Shown one piece after another: positions 21,641 to 33,800 of a DNA stretch of 64,000 nt (position 1 is its first letter; each line of letters starts with the position of its first letter). This DNA is from Opisthocomus hoazin (taxonomy: Eukaryota; Chordata; Aves; Opisthocomiformes; Opisthocomidae), in assembly GCF_030867145.1 (NCBI RefSeq), contig NC_134414.1, positions 77,366,504 to 77,430,503 of the forward strand, given 5' to 3'. Position numbers and translations under genes: made by a program. Under the pieces are notes generated by a model, which was not told the DNA's origin, did not search any database, and saw nothing but the letters and a program-made list of their open reading frames with translations.

Positions 21641-22984
21641 TGTGATATTCACAATGGCATGTGAAGGCTCTGCACACCACCTGGAGAGTTAAGAGTTCAA
21701 GTTTAATGCTTATTTAATTATCATTTTTCCCTGCTGAATGCTAAATGTCATTAGATCTATTTCACAAATGCTTGCACAGGTTTTTCATCACTCTTATTGT
21801 TGTTCAGTGGGAAGAAATCAGTCTAGATGGCTTCCTCTCACCCTTTTCCCAGCTCCTGTATTATTGCGTGAGATGTAAACAGAAAAAACCCCTGCAAGTT
21901 CCATCGACTTTACTGACAGTGTGCTTTTATTTTAAAAGTGTGCATAATTTTAAAAGGTTATTGATGTAACTAAGAAAAAAGGAAAGAAAATAACACTATG
22001 AAACTTTATTGGGGGAAAAAGTGTCTATATTCAGGTGTTATGATTTGGATGTATTTTTGCTGAACCATGTGAGTATTATGCTTGAAAGAATGCTGTGCCA
22101 TCTCAAGATAGGAAGAGTTTGGGGGTTTTCTCCCCTTCAAAACCATCTGACTGATTAATTTGGATAAATAAGATAGTAATGCCAGCAGATACCAGTGTTT
22201 TGATATCCATCTGTGAAGATTTGCATTTTTTTGTGGAGGTGTGTGTAACTTCTAAGAATTTTATTAAAACTGCACAAAGTTACTAATTGGAGGTTTTTAA
22301 TATGAGTGACTACTGTTTGGTGATAGTTATTGCGCTTAAACTTGCTCAGAATTTCTGCACTTTTTGTCATAACATTTGTCTATATTCTATATTCTCACAC
22401 TTTAAACGCAAGAGAAAATGTAAAATTGTCTTCTGTAAATCATCTGGGAAATCTACACCTCTGTATTTGGAAATAGAGAAGTAATTCCTGCTTAATTCAG
22501 TTAAATTATCAATTTTTTTAATAGATTCATCCTTCTTGCTATCTTCATAGAATCATTTTAAAAAAGATATTACACGTATGTTCCTTCATATGAATTTGGT
22601 TTGTGATAACCTGACTACTAAACATTAACGTTCATACTTGAGTAATGATTAAAGACAGCAGAACCCATACGAATGCTCCTAACTGTCTTTTAAAACCTGT
22701 TGATATGAGCTGTAGGTATGATTTTCTATTGCTTTTTAGGAACATGTAGCTTTAAAAAGCCAGTGAAAGTATTTTGATGAATAATGTAGAAGAAAAAAAA
22801 AAGTAAAGTACAAATATATACCTGTAATGTAAATTCTAAGATTATCTTCCATAAGAGCAACACTATTTTTCAGTACAGGTGATTTGATTTTAATTTATAG
22901 GTTCTGATTCTTCATTCTTTATCTGGGAGACAGCCACAGAAGTAATTTCAGCAATCACCAGTGTTAATGGGACTACCTGCAAGT

Positions 22985-22990
22985 AATAAA
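22985..22990 (+). terminator. TSGA10: Candidate poly(A) signal AATAAA
   Basis: A canonical AATAAA 1.35 kb after the TSGA10 stop, followed by tg-rich sequence (gtctgtagg). The ATTAAA at 22,263-22,268 is a nearer, weaker alternative. Usage is not decided by the sequence. Confidence 0.3.
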
Positions 22991-23532
22991 GTCTGTAGGA
23001 TCAGGCATAATAATATTAACTGTTTCCATACTATGCAGTTATTAAAAGGCATATTGTACACTCTTCCCAGATGAGAGAAGATGATCATCTCATCATCCCA
23101 GAAGATGAGGAAGTGTTCTTCTGATTTGCAATCATATTGCCATATTGATTTTTTTAGAAGACGATCACAAAAAAGTTTGAGAAATGTGATGTTGGTCTAT
23201 AAAACTAATACCCTGTAATTCAGAAGATGAGAAGGAGATATTAGATAAACATAAAATAGATAAAACTGAGTTCTTTTTGGGAGCAGATATACTGTGCAGA
23301 CGCCTGTGTCCTAAGACGCAATTCCTTGGTTGCAATAATGATAGCTTTTCTATAGAAGATCATAAAGAAGTCAGTAACGAGGTGCCCCCCTACAAACAAA
23401 AAGCGCAAGATTCTTAAGTTCTTTGGACTTTAAAATTCTTCTCTTAAGTAGGGAGGATTAAGGGACTATCCAGATTATCAATGTCAAGATTTAGTAAACT
23501 TCCTTTTTGCAGAGTACTCTGATAAAGTAATA

Positions 23533-23550
23533 GGTTACGGTTAGGGTTAG
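23533..23550 (+). repeat. Short interstitial telomere-like repeat
   Basis: ggttacggttagggttag contains two perfect TTAGGG-register units plus a one-base variant (TTACGG). At 18 bases it is near the limit of chance. Confidence 0.5.
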
Positions 23551-26500
23551 CTTTTTTTAGAAACTTTATGAAAATGAGAACCTTGTTTTTCTGCAGGCAA
23601 ATTGCAAAGGGATCATCAGGTCATGGATGGGGCCAAAGGAACTTTTGTCAGTGGTGATGGGATACAGACTTCAAGTGACTTCTGACAGCAACTAACTGCT
23701 AAGTAATTATTGACGGTTAAAAAAAAAATAAATTATTCAAGTGAGTATATTCAGAGAGCAGTATCACTGTAGTGGCAACTCCCCTACATCTGACCTAACA
23801 CAAAGTCAAGAAACTGAAAGAAAGAAAAAAATGAAAGAAGTAATTGAATTTGCTGAAGTCTGCAAATAATACATGTCAGTTTAACAAAAAAGCTGCCTGT
23901 TGGCAATGTCTGTAGTAATAGCCCAAGAGGACTTGAACAGTGTTTGTTGTTGGGGAATTGTATGCACTGCTCCAACAGTATACTCTAAAAACCTTCAGAC
24001 CATTGCTGCGTATGAAACTTTGCTTCATCCTTAAGTAAAGATAGATAATGTGCTCAAACAGTGTATTTACAGTTCTTTACTTTTGGTCACAGACTCTCTA
24101 ATCTGTAACACACCTAATTTTTTTCAAAAACCAGGAAGTACTATTGAATATGCCCTAACTGAAAGGTACTGAAAGGTATTTTGTATAGTATCTATTTCCT
24201 CATAATGTGGGTTACTCATGGTAGAGTGATTTTTTTGGTGTTGCTTTATTACGCTATTTTGGTTAGAAAGAAACATGCACCAAAAATCTATTTACTATTT
24301 GTTTGCATTTGTGACACTTACTTGCAACTGTGAACGATGCTGTACTTGATTTTTATTCATTTTTTTGTGGTTTTATATGAAATAAGAGCATGGTAAATTT
24401 GTTCTCAGCTACTCTTTGATGATCTAAAACTATCTGTTTTGCATAACAAAGAATCCTATAGTATTTTAAAAATTATTCATGCTCTTCTGCAGCAATATTT
24501 TTCTAATTTCTAGTCACAGGTTATGGAGCTGTTTCCAGCTGAGTTGGCTTACCTATGGCAATGGAAACTGTCACCATTAATACGTAGAAGGTGTTTTACT
24601 TGACCATAGCTGGTTTACAGGGTTTGCAGGAGAAAGAATTCAGTGCCTCTGGTATCTTCCCTCCTTCATCTCTTTTTCTTCATACTAGAAGAAACACGAG
24701 CTACTCTGCATACAGAACAGTATCTCCATTACCGGTATAGTCCCACCACGGAAGAAGAATTCATTGTGTGTTGCTGGGTAGAAGTATTTCACTGCTTTTT
24801 GTACGATGTATGCAAGCAACCTTTCGGCAGCATTTGGAACGGTGTATCTGTGTGATTCATCCTGCTGTTTCCACTTAGCGAAAACCAGGTTTATTTTTTT
24901 CCCTTTCAGTCACGAATAAAGCTTGAACTTTAGCAATATGTAATCAGAGTTAAGATTCTGCTGTCAGTGTTAAAGCAAGTGGTTTTAGTCTTTGACCAGG
25001 AAAAATGCTTGTGGCGTGGGGTACTCTTTGGTACTGCAGCTGAGTTTTTCATTTTATCCCCCTGCTTTCTTCTGAGAGCAACTAATCCTGTCAGTATCAG
25101 TGTAGGCTGTGGAGCATGAGGGTGCCACATGGCTATCGGCATTGGATACACTTTAGCAGCTCTGGTACTCGCTTGCTTTTGTATATTTAATTCATCAGAT
25201 GTTGGTTTTAGCAGATCTTACATGATAAATGGAATGCGTATAAAGTTAGTATATGTGGAATATTTAACTAGTTAATCTGCATTAGGTCTTCTTTCCACGT
25301 CTTAGTGATTTCAGCGTGAGCAGCCTTTCAACAAGGAATACAAGTTGTTTTACTGATACAGACTGGAGTGCCTGTAAAGAAGTGTGATCTTTTAATAAAA
25401 GAAGCAAGAGAGTTTTTTAATGTATCTTGCACTCTTAGTGATCTTTCCTCTGATCCACTGAACCTTCATATTAATTTCCAGCAGAGGGAGTATGTGAAGG
25501 GAAGATGAATGAATCATGCATAGTCTTGTGGTATTAACATAGAGTTATTTTTCCACGTGTTCAGATATTTTCAGTTGGTTTTACATTGTGGACACTTTCC
25601 ACACAGAAGAAAAATAGCTTGATAGGATGGACAAAATTTTGATGTGACTTGATTTAGACTGACTATGTCAAAACATATATCCTTATTAATAAAAAAAAAT
25701 CTGATCCTTGTCATGAAATAAGTTTTGAAAAAACAAAGTTTTCTTATAATTAAAACATCATGTAGACACAGCCTGAAATGATGTTTTCATCCAGTGGATT
25801 TTTTGACCTGACTCTAATATATTGCAATTTGATTTTTATCTAGCCTGTCCCACATTTGACTTTTACTAAAATCCATGAAGCAGTGTAATCATTTATTTCA
25901 GCAGATGCAAAAGTCCAAGCTTAAAGTTTCCTGGCTTGTGCTTCTCATCTACATTGTATTTTCACTGTTTTTATCTCCTGAGGTGGGAGAACAAACAATT
26001 TTTATCCTGACTGCAGCCTACACCCAAGCAATTATATAGAGTACACAAAGCAGAAAACTTCTTTGTTGTCAGAGCTGCAGGGCAACCTAGCAGGTGAACA
26101 ATGTGCTTCTCAGATTTGCTTTACACAAGGGTACGTCCTTCCTGCGCGTGGCAATATTGTATAAAATTACTGTTGCCAGAATAGCACACACATTTTAAAA
26201 ACAATGCTATTTACAGGAACAAAACCTACAATTGAATTTCGTTTTTGACCCACAGTGGCTGCTCTAGAAGTAATGTTGAAGTGATTTCTTATCTTAAGAA
26301 TGAGTAAGCGTGCACCATTTGCCCTTTTTATTTCTGCTACCCTTACCACTGCCGTAAGAAACAATCAAGCTCCACAGCATCTTGCTCATTCTAACACTTT
26401 TACCTTGGACTGCGGGGCAACGCAGTGTGGTGTTCGTTCTTCCAGGCGACACCGGTGTTTCCTTTGCAAAACTGCTGTCCTCGGACCCGCTGACTTCACA

Positions 26501-27149
26501 CCAGGGAGACTCTGTAGAGACAGAAATGTGCTCGTGCTGAAACTAGAACTCACAAGTTGGAGAGCTATTTATTGAAACAGGTGGATGCCGAAGTGGGAAA
26601 CTACACCATTCATGTTATTTTTTGTCTTTTCTTCTAGACAGTTCCTCCAGTCTTCCTTTCTCCCCTCTTGCCTGGAAACTTAAGCTTCACATACACCACT
26701 TGAATATCCAAACATACAACTATGCACGGCTGCAAGCTAGAGCCTTTCACTCTGATACCACTGTTGGGATTGTGACTGATTTTTAATTTGCGTCTGCTCT
26801 GTTTTTAGCTGGTGCACCCACTGACTGACGCTACGTGCTACCCCGCCAGCTCCAACACCTCAGCTCGCTTCAAAAAAAGCCTGGAGGGGGCCAGTCGCTT
26901 CCTTCAGCCACTAAGGGTAGGGGAAGGGGAAAGAGGAGCCAAGGCAGAAGGCTCTAGAGGTGGAGCAGCTCTGCTACAGCCGCCGGTCTGCTCCCTTCTC
27001 CTCAGCCCCCCGCACTCCGGGACCCGGCCGGGGTCTGCCGGGGCTGCGCGGGCTGCCGTGCCGCTCGCCTCAGGGCCGCACCCCGCCCGCCGGCCCCCCG
27101 GGCAGCGCTACCGGCCGGCCTCGCCTTCGGCCCCGCGGCTGCGGGCGGG

Positions 27150-27372
27150 CCCTGCGCCGCGGGCGGCTGCCGGGCGGGGAGGGGTGAGGCAGGGCGGCGG
27201 GCAGGTGGCTGCAGGTCAGCGGCGCGCTCGGTTGGGCCGGTGCCGCCTGCCTCACTCCCCGCCGCCTCCCGGGCGCTGCCAGCCGCGGGCACCGCTCTCC
27301 TGCCGCCCGGGGGCTGCCGCTGCCCCGGGCCGCGGCCGAGGGCTGCCGCCTCGCTCCTCGCACGGGCCCCAG
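27150..27372 (+). other. CRACDL: Probable non-coding first exon (5' limit unknown)
   Basis: The 3' end is set by the donor CCCAG|gtgagtga at 27,373. The 5' limit is a guess within the island. I see no convincing start codon context or protein. The frame open through here is a GC-composition effect. The partner exon is not visible in the window. Confidence 0.4.
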
Positions 27373-27721
27373 GTGAGTGAAGGCGGCGCGGAGCCCCTCA
27401 CGGAGCCGTCTCCGTCAGGCTCTGCCGCTCCCCGTCGGACCGGCGGCCCCGCCGGGCGGGAGGCGAGGAGACCTGCCGGGGAGCGGCGGCGGCTGCCCGA
27501 AGATGGACGCCGCGGGGGGCAGCCTCCCCGCAGGCCCGGCGCGTCGGGCTCCCTCCTGCCAGCGCGGGGGGGCGGCAGCGCCGGGCGCCCGTCCGCGGGG
27601 CTCCCCGCCGCCCCCTCGCCTCAGCCTGCCGGGGCTCCTCCGCCCGCCTCGTCCCGCCGGGGCGGCGCTGAGGGGCGAGCGCGGCCCCGCACGGTGGCGG
27701 GCGGCGGGCCGAGGCGGAGCC

Positions 27722-27742
27722 GGGGGCAGCGGGGAGGGGGGG
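27722..27742 (+). promoter_or_regulatory. G-quadruplex-forming motif
   Basis: ggggg-cagc-gggg-a-ggggggg meets the pattern of four G3 runs with loops of one to seven bases if the last run is split. It lies downstream of the presumed exon-1 donor inside the CpG island. Confidence 0.6.
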
Positions 27743-27806
27743 CCCGGTGCCGGGCCGGGAGGGCTCCGTTTGCCGTGGATTGGGTTTTAATGGCCGCGGG
27801 CAGATC

Positions 27807-27814
27807 TGACGTCA
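27807..27814. promoter_or_regulatory. Perfect cAMP response element TGACGTCA
   Basis: The full palindromic CREB/ATF site sits at the 3' edge of the CpG island. Full-length CREs near CpG-island promoters are commonly functional, and CREB/CREM control is known for brain and testis genes. Use here is inferred. Confidence 0.65.
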
Positions 27815-27830
27815 CGCTAGGGGAGTCTCC

Positions 27831-30800
27831 GCGATTAAAAAAGATTTCAGAGCGCCGTGGGATTTATTTTAGTTGTGGAGGCTTCGTCCTGCCGGTTTTG
27901 CCATACGATTACCCGAAAAAAATGTACACATATTTAATACCAGTATAAGCATATTGGCATACTTTCACGCTAGTTAAAAAAGATACATTTTTTTCTAGAG
28001 CTAGTTTAATTATATTTTATTTGCGTAAAATCACACGTGACTGGCTTTCTATACGTATAAGTACGAAAGCAATGTAAAGATCAGCTAGAAGCGCGCAGTG
28101 GACGACACGTTACGTCCTTTGGCTGAAGTAAATTGTTACTCCAGGTTGACACGCACAAGGTCTTCTAGAATTTCTGCCTCTTCTCCCATTTTCCTGCTAT
28201 AAATCTAGCGTACCAGAATTAGCTCCCATAAATCTCTCTTCAGTTAGACATCGTGTTCTCTACTCAGTGCTGTAGGTTCTCCTGTATTTGGCATCACTGA
28301 AAAGTTCATTTGCTTTATCACTCGCGCATCGTTAGCCTTCAAAAGCAGTTAACTGTGCATCAAAGGCTGCTTGACCCTGAGACAAGGCTGTGGATCACTT
28401 TTGCGTCAGGGATATTTCTCGTTCCTCGTATCACCATGCCAATAAGCACCGGGGCACCAGTCCCTTTTCCAAGCAACGTGATACGGATTGTTTCTGTGTA
28501 AACTTGAAGGGGAAGTGAGCACTCATCAGCAGTTTCTACAGGGCAAGGATTAGATTACAGAAGGAAAAAAATGTAACGTTATTACTGGCGCTTGCCTCGT
28601 ACCTCTTTAATCATTGAAAGAAGGCAGTTTCGTGGTAGGCGTTGGCTTATCATTAAAGGAAAGGGGGCAGGTGCATTTCGCTTGACCCGGGGATGAAGCA
28701 GGCGCTTTCTGTGGTTGTAGTGATGGGTAGTGAATTGGTCTATGCACAGACGTCAGTTTATAGACAGCAGAAGGTCTTGTTTCTTTGCTTTCACAGTGAC
28801 CTTGTGAACTTTACTTCCACTGTGTTTTTAATTAGAAATGTTTTCTTTAGTATGAAGGATTGTTGCGGAGATATATATAGTCTGATTCTTCTCTCGGGGA
28901 AAAAAAAATATAACCTGTGCAGTAGTGGCTGTGGTAGTGTTGCTTCTGAATACGAGTGCCTTCTGCCTGCCACTGAGCTCTCCAGGGAAGGGGGCTCTGC
29001 TCACGTGCAACCGGTACCAGTGCTGGCATCCTCTGCTCTCCCTTCATGCAGGACACGAACACCTGTAAGTTACCTGGCTGGCAGATTCAGTATTTATTGT
29101 CATGACAGAAGAGTACCGAAGAGGAGGAGAGAGAAAGAGCTCCGTCATGGCAGGGACTGGCACTGAACTGTCACCGAGGAACTGAAAATAGGATTTAATT
29201 ATGGAAATGTGTCGGGCAAATATTTATTGCAGTAGCAAAGATACGTTTCAGATCCAGCAGGACTAAAGTGAAGTCATCAATGTCTAATGACACAGAGACA
29301 AGTTCTCCCTGTGTTTGTGTGAAGATTTAAGAAATGGCCGTTGCCTCGTGGAGCATCCAGCTGTTCTGCTCTTGGTCTCCGATGTGCGTTGCCAGCACAA
29401 CCAGTCTCTGACTGGGGCACCGTAACCAAACCACGCTGTGTGTAGGGACCCTGCAGAGCACTCGCTGGGCGGCAAGTGAAGGTATCTCCTGAGTGTGTGT
29501 TTACGAATGTCATAAATATCTTGTCCGGTACCCTGCACAGCTGGAGTGCATCAGTTCTCTCGCTCGCTGAGGTCTTGCTTCTTAACAGCAAGCGCTGGCT
29601 TTGGCTCATTAAACGTAGTACACATCCAGCAATGCATGGTTCATTTATCTTCAGATGCCTAGAAGTCACTTTCTGGGACTGTAGGTGCTGATGAACTGAA
29701 TGCGTCTGGTTTGTATCACTGCAAAATGCTAAGGGACATCCATCCGAACATGGAAATCTTTGTTGGAAGGCAGCAGAACAAAGTGTGTTACAGGATTGTA
29801 ACACACTCATACAGAAAAAGCTACTTGGTTTCCCAGCTTTGCATACTCTAAGAGAGAGTTAACAGTCACAGGAGAGATGGAAGTTCGATCATAAACCACT
29901 AAAATGTAATGTGTCCAAGGTATTAAATATAGTCTTCTCTTACTGAGAGATTTATGGTTCTGTATTATTAAAGAGAAGAGAGAGGCTATGCAAAAAGGTC
30001 GGGGAAGGAGACCATTTAGTTATGCATTTTGTTATAGTGAAATATGCATTCATGGACAAAATTGTCCCTTAAGGAAGATGACTTTATCTGTACTGAAGCA
30101 TTTCCCTGGATTACTACTTGTCCTAAAGTCAGCAGAACTCCCTCAAAATTCTGTTTCTCCGCCCTTCAGCTTTGGATCTGATGATGTCGGGTCCTCTCGG
30201 GTTATGTTTTTGAATCAGTCACTACTGGCACAAGTCCCTCCCCACTGCCTTCTCGATGTAGTACTGCAACCTCTCTCACTCCGTCCCTCCACATGAAGAG
30301 AACTAAGCTAAGATATGCTCATAAAATGTACGTGAGTTCATGTAGTCATTAATGGAAAGATCTTTCCAATTCAGTAGCAAATTAGATGATTAACATTTTG
30401 CAGGTAGATGTTGTGGATTCTCCCGAAGTAAGAGACAAAGGAGTCTGTGGCTGCTCTGAAATACATTTAAAATGGAAGGTTTAAAAATTAAATATAAAAC
30501 TGAACAATGCAATCAGTACAGTAATTGCAGAGCACTTGAATTTTTGGTGTCTATAAAGTGTGAAGGTTGTGCGTTGTAGAAGCGGAGTGTAAAATGCCTA
30601 CATCTGCTTGATGAGTCATAACAAAATGAAACTAAAACTCTTGGCAATTCACAAAGAAGAAATTGGGTCTGTCAGCACCTGGGAAAATACAGACAGCAGT
30701 CTGGGAGTATAGCATAAATGTGTTAGTAGATTGTTTCTGCAAAAACAATCAGCAGCGATGGTTTTAATGAAACTCTAACTTAAATAATCGTTGTCTTGAT

Positions 30801-33800
30801 TTCAAAAGTAACATTTTACTGTGTTCATACCTCTTGTGAGTCCTGCTACTCCTGGTGGCTGTGCTCTGTAGAGCCTCAGCTGGAGCCAACAAAATTCCTC
30901 TTGGCAGTAGTAGCTTATCCGGTGGTTGTAGGAATTTAACCAGCAGAAAACTGTCTCAGAGCCCTTTAAGCAGCAGGTGGTGTATCTACCGTTGTAGAGA
31001 CATGTTTCAAATGTACCTTGGGAGCAAGTGTCGCTGTATGCATTGGTGATGCCTCAATATCTGACAAATTTTGGCATAATTCAAGATAAAAATTAAATTG
31101 ATGACTCAGAGAAATATGTGTCAAAACAGGTATAAGAGAGACAGTGGGATTTTTTAGCGGTTTGTCACCACTGACTCTCTGTGACCTTGACAGAGTCGAG
31201 TGAAGTGTAATTACAAGGGTATTTACTTAGGGCAAACAGGTTTTTAGCCTGCCTGTTGATGTTCAAAGAGAATGAGATAAAACAGGACATTGATTTCTTT
31301 GGTATGTCTTCCAGGACATTTTGTTTCTCAGAATTCTCAGGCCCATGGTTCTCCATGCTCTCAGCTGCTTCAGAGCAGACTTCATCAGTCAGCCCTGGGC
31401 ATATGGGAAACCCACGTGCGTAGAAGGTGGTGTGTACTTTTGGTGGTGTCCTCTACCAGCTGGTTTTCTGATGAAGTCTGTTGCTAAGCTAAGACAGAAG
31501 TAGCTTTAAAAAGAAACCTCCAAGGAAAATGTCTTGACTGTGCTGAAGTACAGCTTTTTCTTTTATGGCTACCCTTACGGTTTTAGGTATGATGTGCAAG
31601 TCTGAATTTACAAGGGAGACACACTCTTGAGACTACACAGAGTTATAAAAAGTGCTTCAGCTTGCACTGCTAAGCTACAGCCTCCATAAACAGTTTATTA
31701 TATTGCATGGATAAAAATACACAATATCTCTGCTTTTTTAAACAGCAAAAGAGTTTGTGGTTTGTGTTTTTTTTTTTTTTTGAAAGTCAATTTATTTGGA
31801 AAGGTGTTGTTTAATATTGCTTTGCTGAAAAGCTAAAAACTCACTGTGCTTTTTTTCTTTATCTGTAGCCCATGAAGGTACTGGGCAGGAGAGACAAGTT
31901 GCAGTTTTACTCCTTTGTATCCCTTTGATTACCCAGTTTCTCTTTCTCCATGTCATTCTTCTTTTATCACATCAGCTTTGGCAACTCTGCTATTTGAAGA
32001 AAAATAGAATAACAAAGGAACAGCTTCATCTTCTAACTCATTGTCTAATACAATGCTATCAGCTGCCTGTATCTTAGAATTACGGGGTTTATTCGATTCT
32101 ACACGTGATTAGATTCCTTCCTAAAATGGAAAATATTCCAGAACTGAAGAAAGGGGTTTTTTTTTGAGGGTTTTATCAAAGGATAAACAATGTAATTTTT
32201 ATAAATTTAAATAAAAATCAAAGCTGTGCAGGGGTAGCATGATATTCAGAAAGACTATAGGTGGCAGCATCATAATAAAATAGTTTACCTGATGTCTTTA
32301 GCCAAACAGAGATCAGTCCTTAGTTTCTTCAACAGCGTGTCATGAACAAATACACAAAAGAGTGTGAATCAAAAAGAGCAGATGCGAAACTTGTTGGGGC
32401 TGATCACTGGTTAAGCAAACCGTTAAATTAGGTCAATCAGTCTTTGGCATCTGTGTGTCCTCAGTTTTGTGAACATGAATGAGCTTGCAGACCTGCAGAG
32501 ATCCTCCTTGGTGTCTTGCGGGGTCCATTCAGGCCAGCACTGGTAGCTGGATTTTGCTACACAGGCACATAATCCAAGCATGAAAAAGAAAACGCTATCC
32601 TCATCAGCAGTATTCTCCCAGGATTTTGAAAGGGAAATTTTAAAGCAAGACAAAGTAGCATGTTTGCGTGAAGTGTTGGAATTTTGCAAAGTGGCTAGTG
32701 TCTTTGGGACACTGAAGGTAGATGGACTCGAAAGACTGGGTTTTTTCAGAGAGGAGTGCTCAACGGTTTATGAAAATGGAGTGTATTTCAGGTATCTTAA
32801 ATTTGACTTCCAAGCATGAATGCATCCAACTTATTTTTGATAAAGATGGCCCGTGTTACAGTAAGGAGGATAACATTTTTTATTTCTGTCTCTCCTACTT
32901 ACCATTAAGGTTTATGGGAACAGTTAACGTGGTGTATTACCTTGTGTCAGTGTGTGCTATCATTTTCTTCTAGTGTGCTAATTGCTTTATAGAAGAAATG
33001 AGAAAATCTTTTTTCACAGCCCACGGAGAGCTGTCAGACCCATTTGGCAGGGCACAGATTCACTTTTTTTCTTGTCCAGATGTATCCCTCCAAAATCACT
33101 CAGCCCCAAATCATCGAAGTGATGCCATAGCCTGTATCTAGTCTATGGGTTTCTTGTTCCTCACCAACCAGCTTTATAAGAAGATACTGTCGAGTTTACT
33201 GCTCTCAAATACCTGCTTCGAATATGTGCTTATCTCAAAGGTTATTTGATTCGAAATAATGGGCACTATGGTAGACAATATGTATGATTTTTTTTAATCT
33301 TATAGCCTTACTCTTTTTCACAGCTTCCTGTGAGATGGAAGTAGGAAGAAAGTATGCTGCGGACTGTAAAGCCAGCTAATCTAATTGCTGCTGAACCGAC
33401 TGATGAAGAGTGCTATGATTCTTTACTGGTTTAGTTTAAGTCAGTTGATAACTGTATATTGGTGTTTTAAATTGATGATGCAGATTGCAGAATTCTGGGT
33501 AACATGCATCAGTGAAAGGATGCTGGGGAAAAAAGTAAAACATCACTGTGAAAATTCTTTGTTCTCTCTAATGGCTTCAGGTTCCCTTTTTTAATTACTT
33601 CTGCAAAAACCCTTTGACAGAGTGCCAAACCAGTGTGAATTAAACTACTTGACTATTTCTACCTGTCTGGTGTCTCATGCTACCAGGCAATGTTTAAATT
33701 TACCTCAGCAGCCTTCATGGGACTTCCATTTATTTGCTCAGATACAGACCTGAAGCAAGATCTCAGAGCTAAAATATGCAGGTGATATTTTTTATTTACC

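Larger units (their letters stand above)
21641..26899 (+). other. TSGA10 3' UTR, then intergenic DNA
   Basis: No coding sequence was found. Possible poly(A) signals on the + strand are ATTAAA at 22,263, AATAAA at 22,985 and AATAAA near 24,915; I cannot tell which is used. The rest is AT-rich. There is a telomere-like motif at 23,533-23,550, and CpG content begins to rise from about 26,400 towards the island. ORFs at 23,784-23,975 (minus), 24,643-24,855 and 26,300-26,575 resemble nothing known to me. Confidence 0.7.
26900..27830 (+). promoter_or_regulatory. CRACDL: CpG island promoter, probably of CRACDL
   Basis: The sequence switches abruptly from AT-rich to very GC- and CpG-rich at about 26,980 and back at about 27,850. 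GC boxes (gggcgg) occur on both strands. A splice donor consensus, CAG|gtgagt, lies at 27,370-27,378, which fits a non-coding first exon on the + strand. A perfect CRE and a G-quadruplex motif lie inside. In human, CRACDL (KIAA1211L) is the next gene downstream of TSGA10 in the same orientation, so assignment rests on synteny recalled from memory, not on coding similarity. There is no clear TATA box, so start sites are probably dispersed. A divergent antisense transcript is also possible. Confidence 0.75.

Noticed and set aside
26812..27948. 378-codon ORF on the + strand
   Set aside because: It lies across the CpG island. Its Arg/Pro/Ala/Gly-rich translation is what any open GC-rich frame gives, other frames are open too, and a splice donor interrupts it.
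29277..29810. 177-codon ORF on the - strand
   Set aside because: No domain, no promoter or splice context, and an overlapping + strand ORF.
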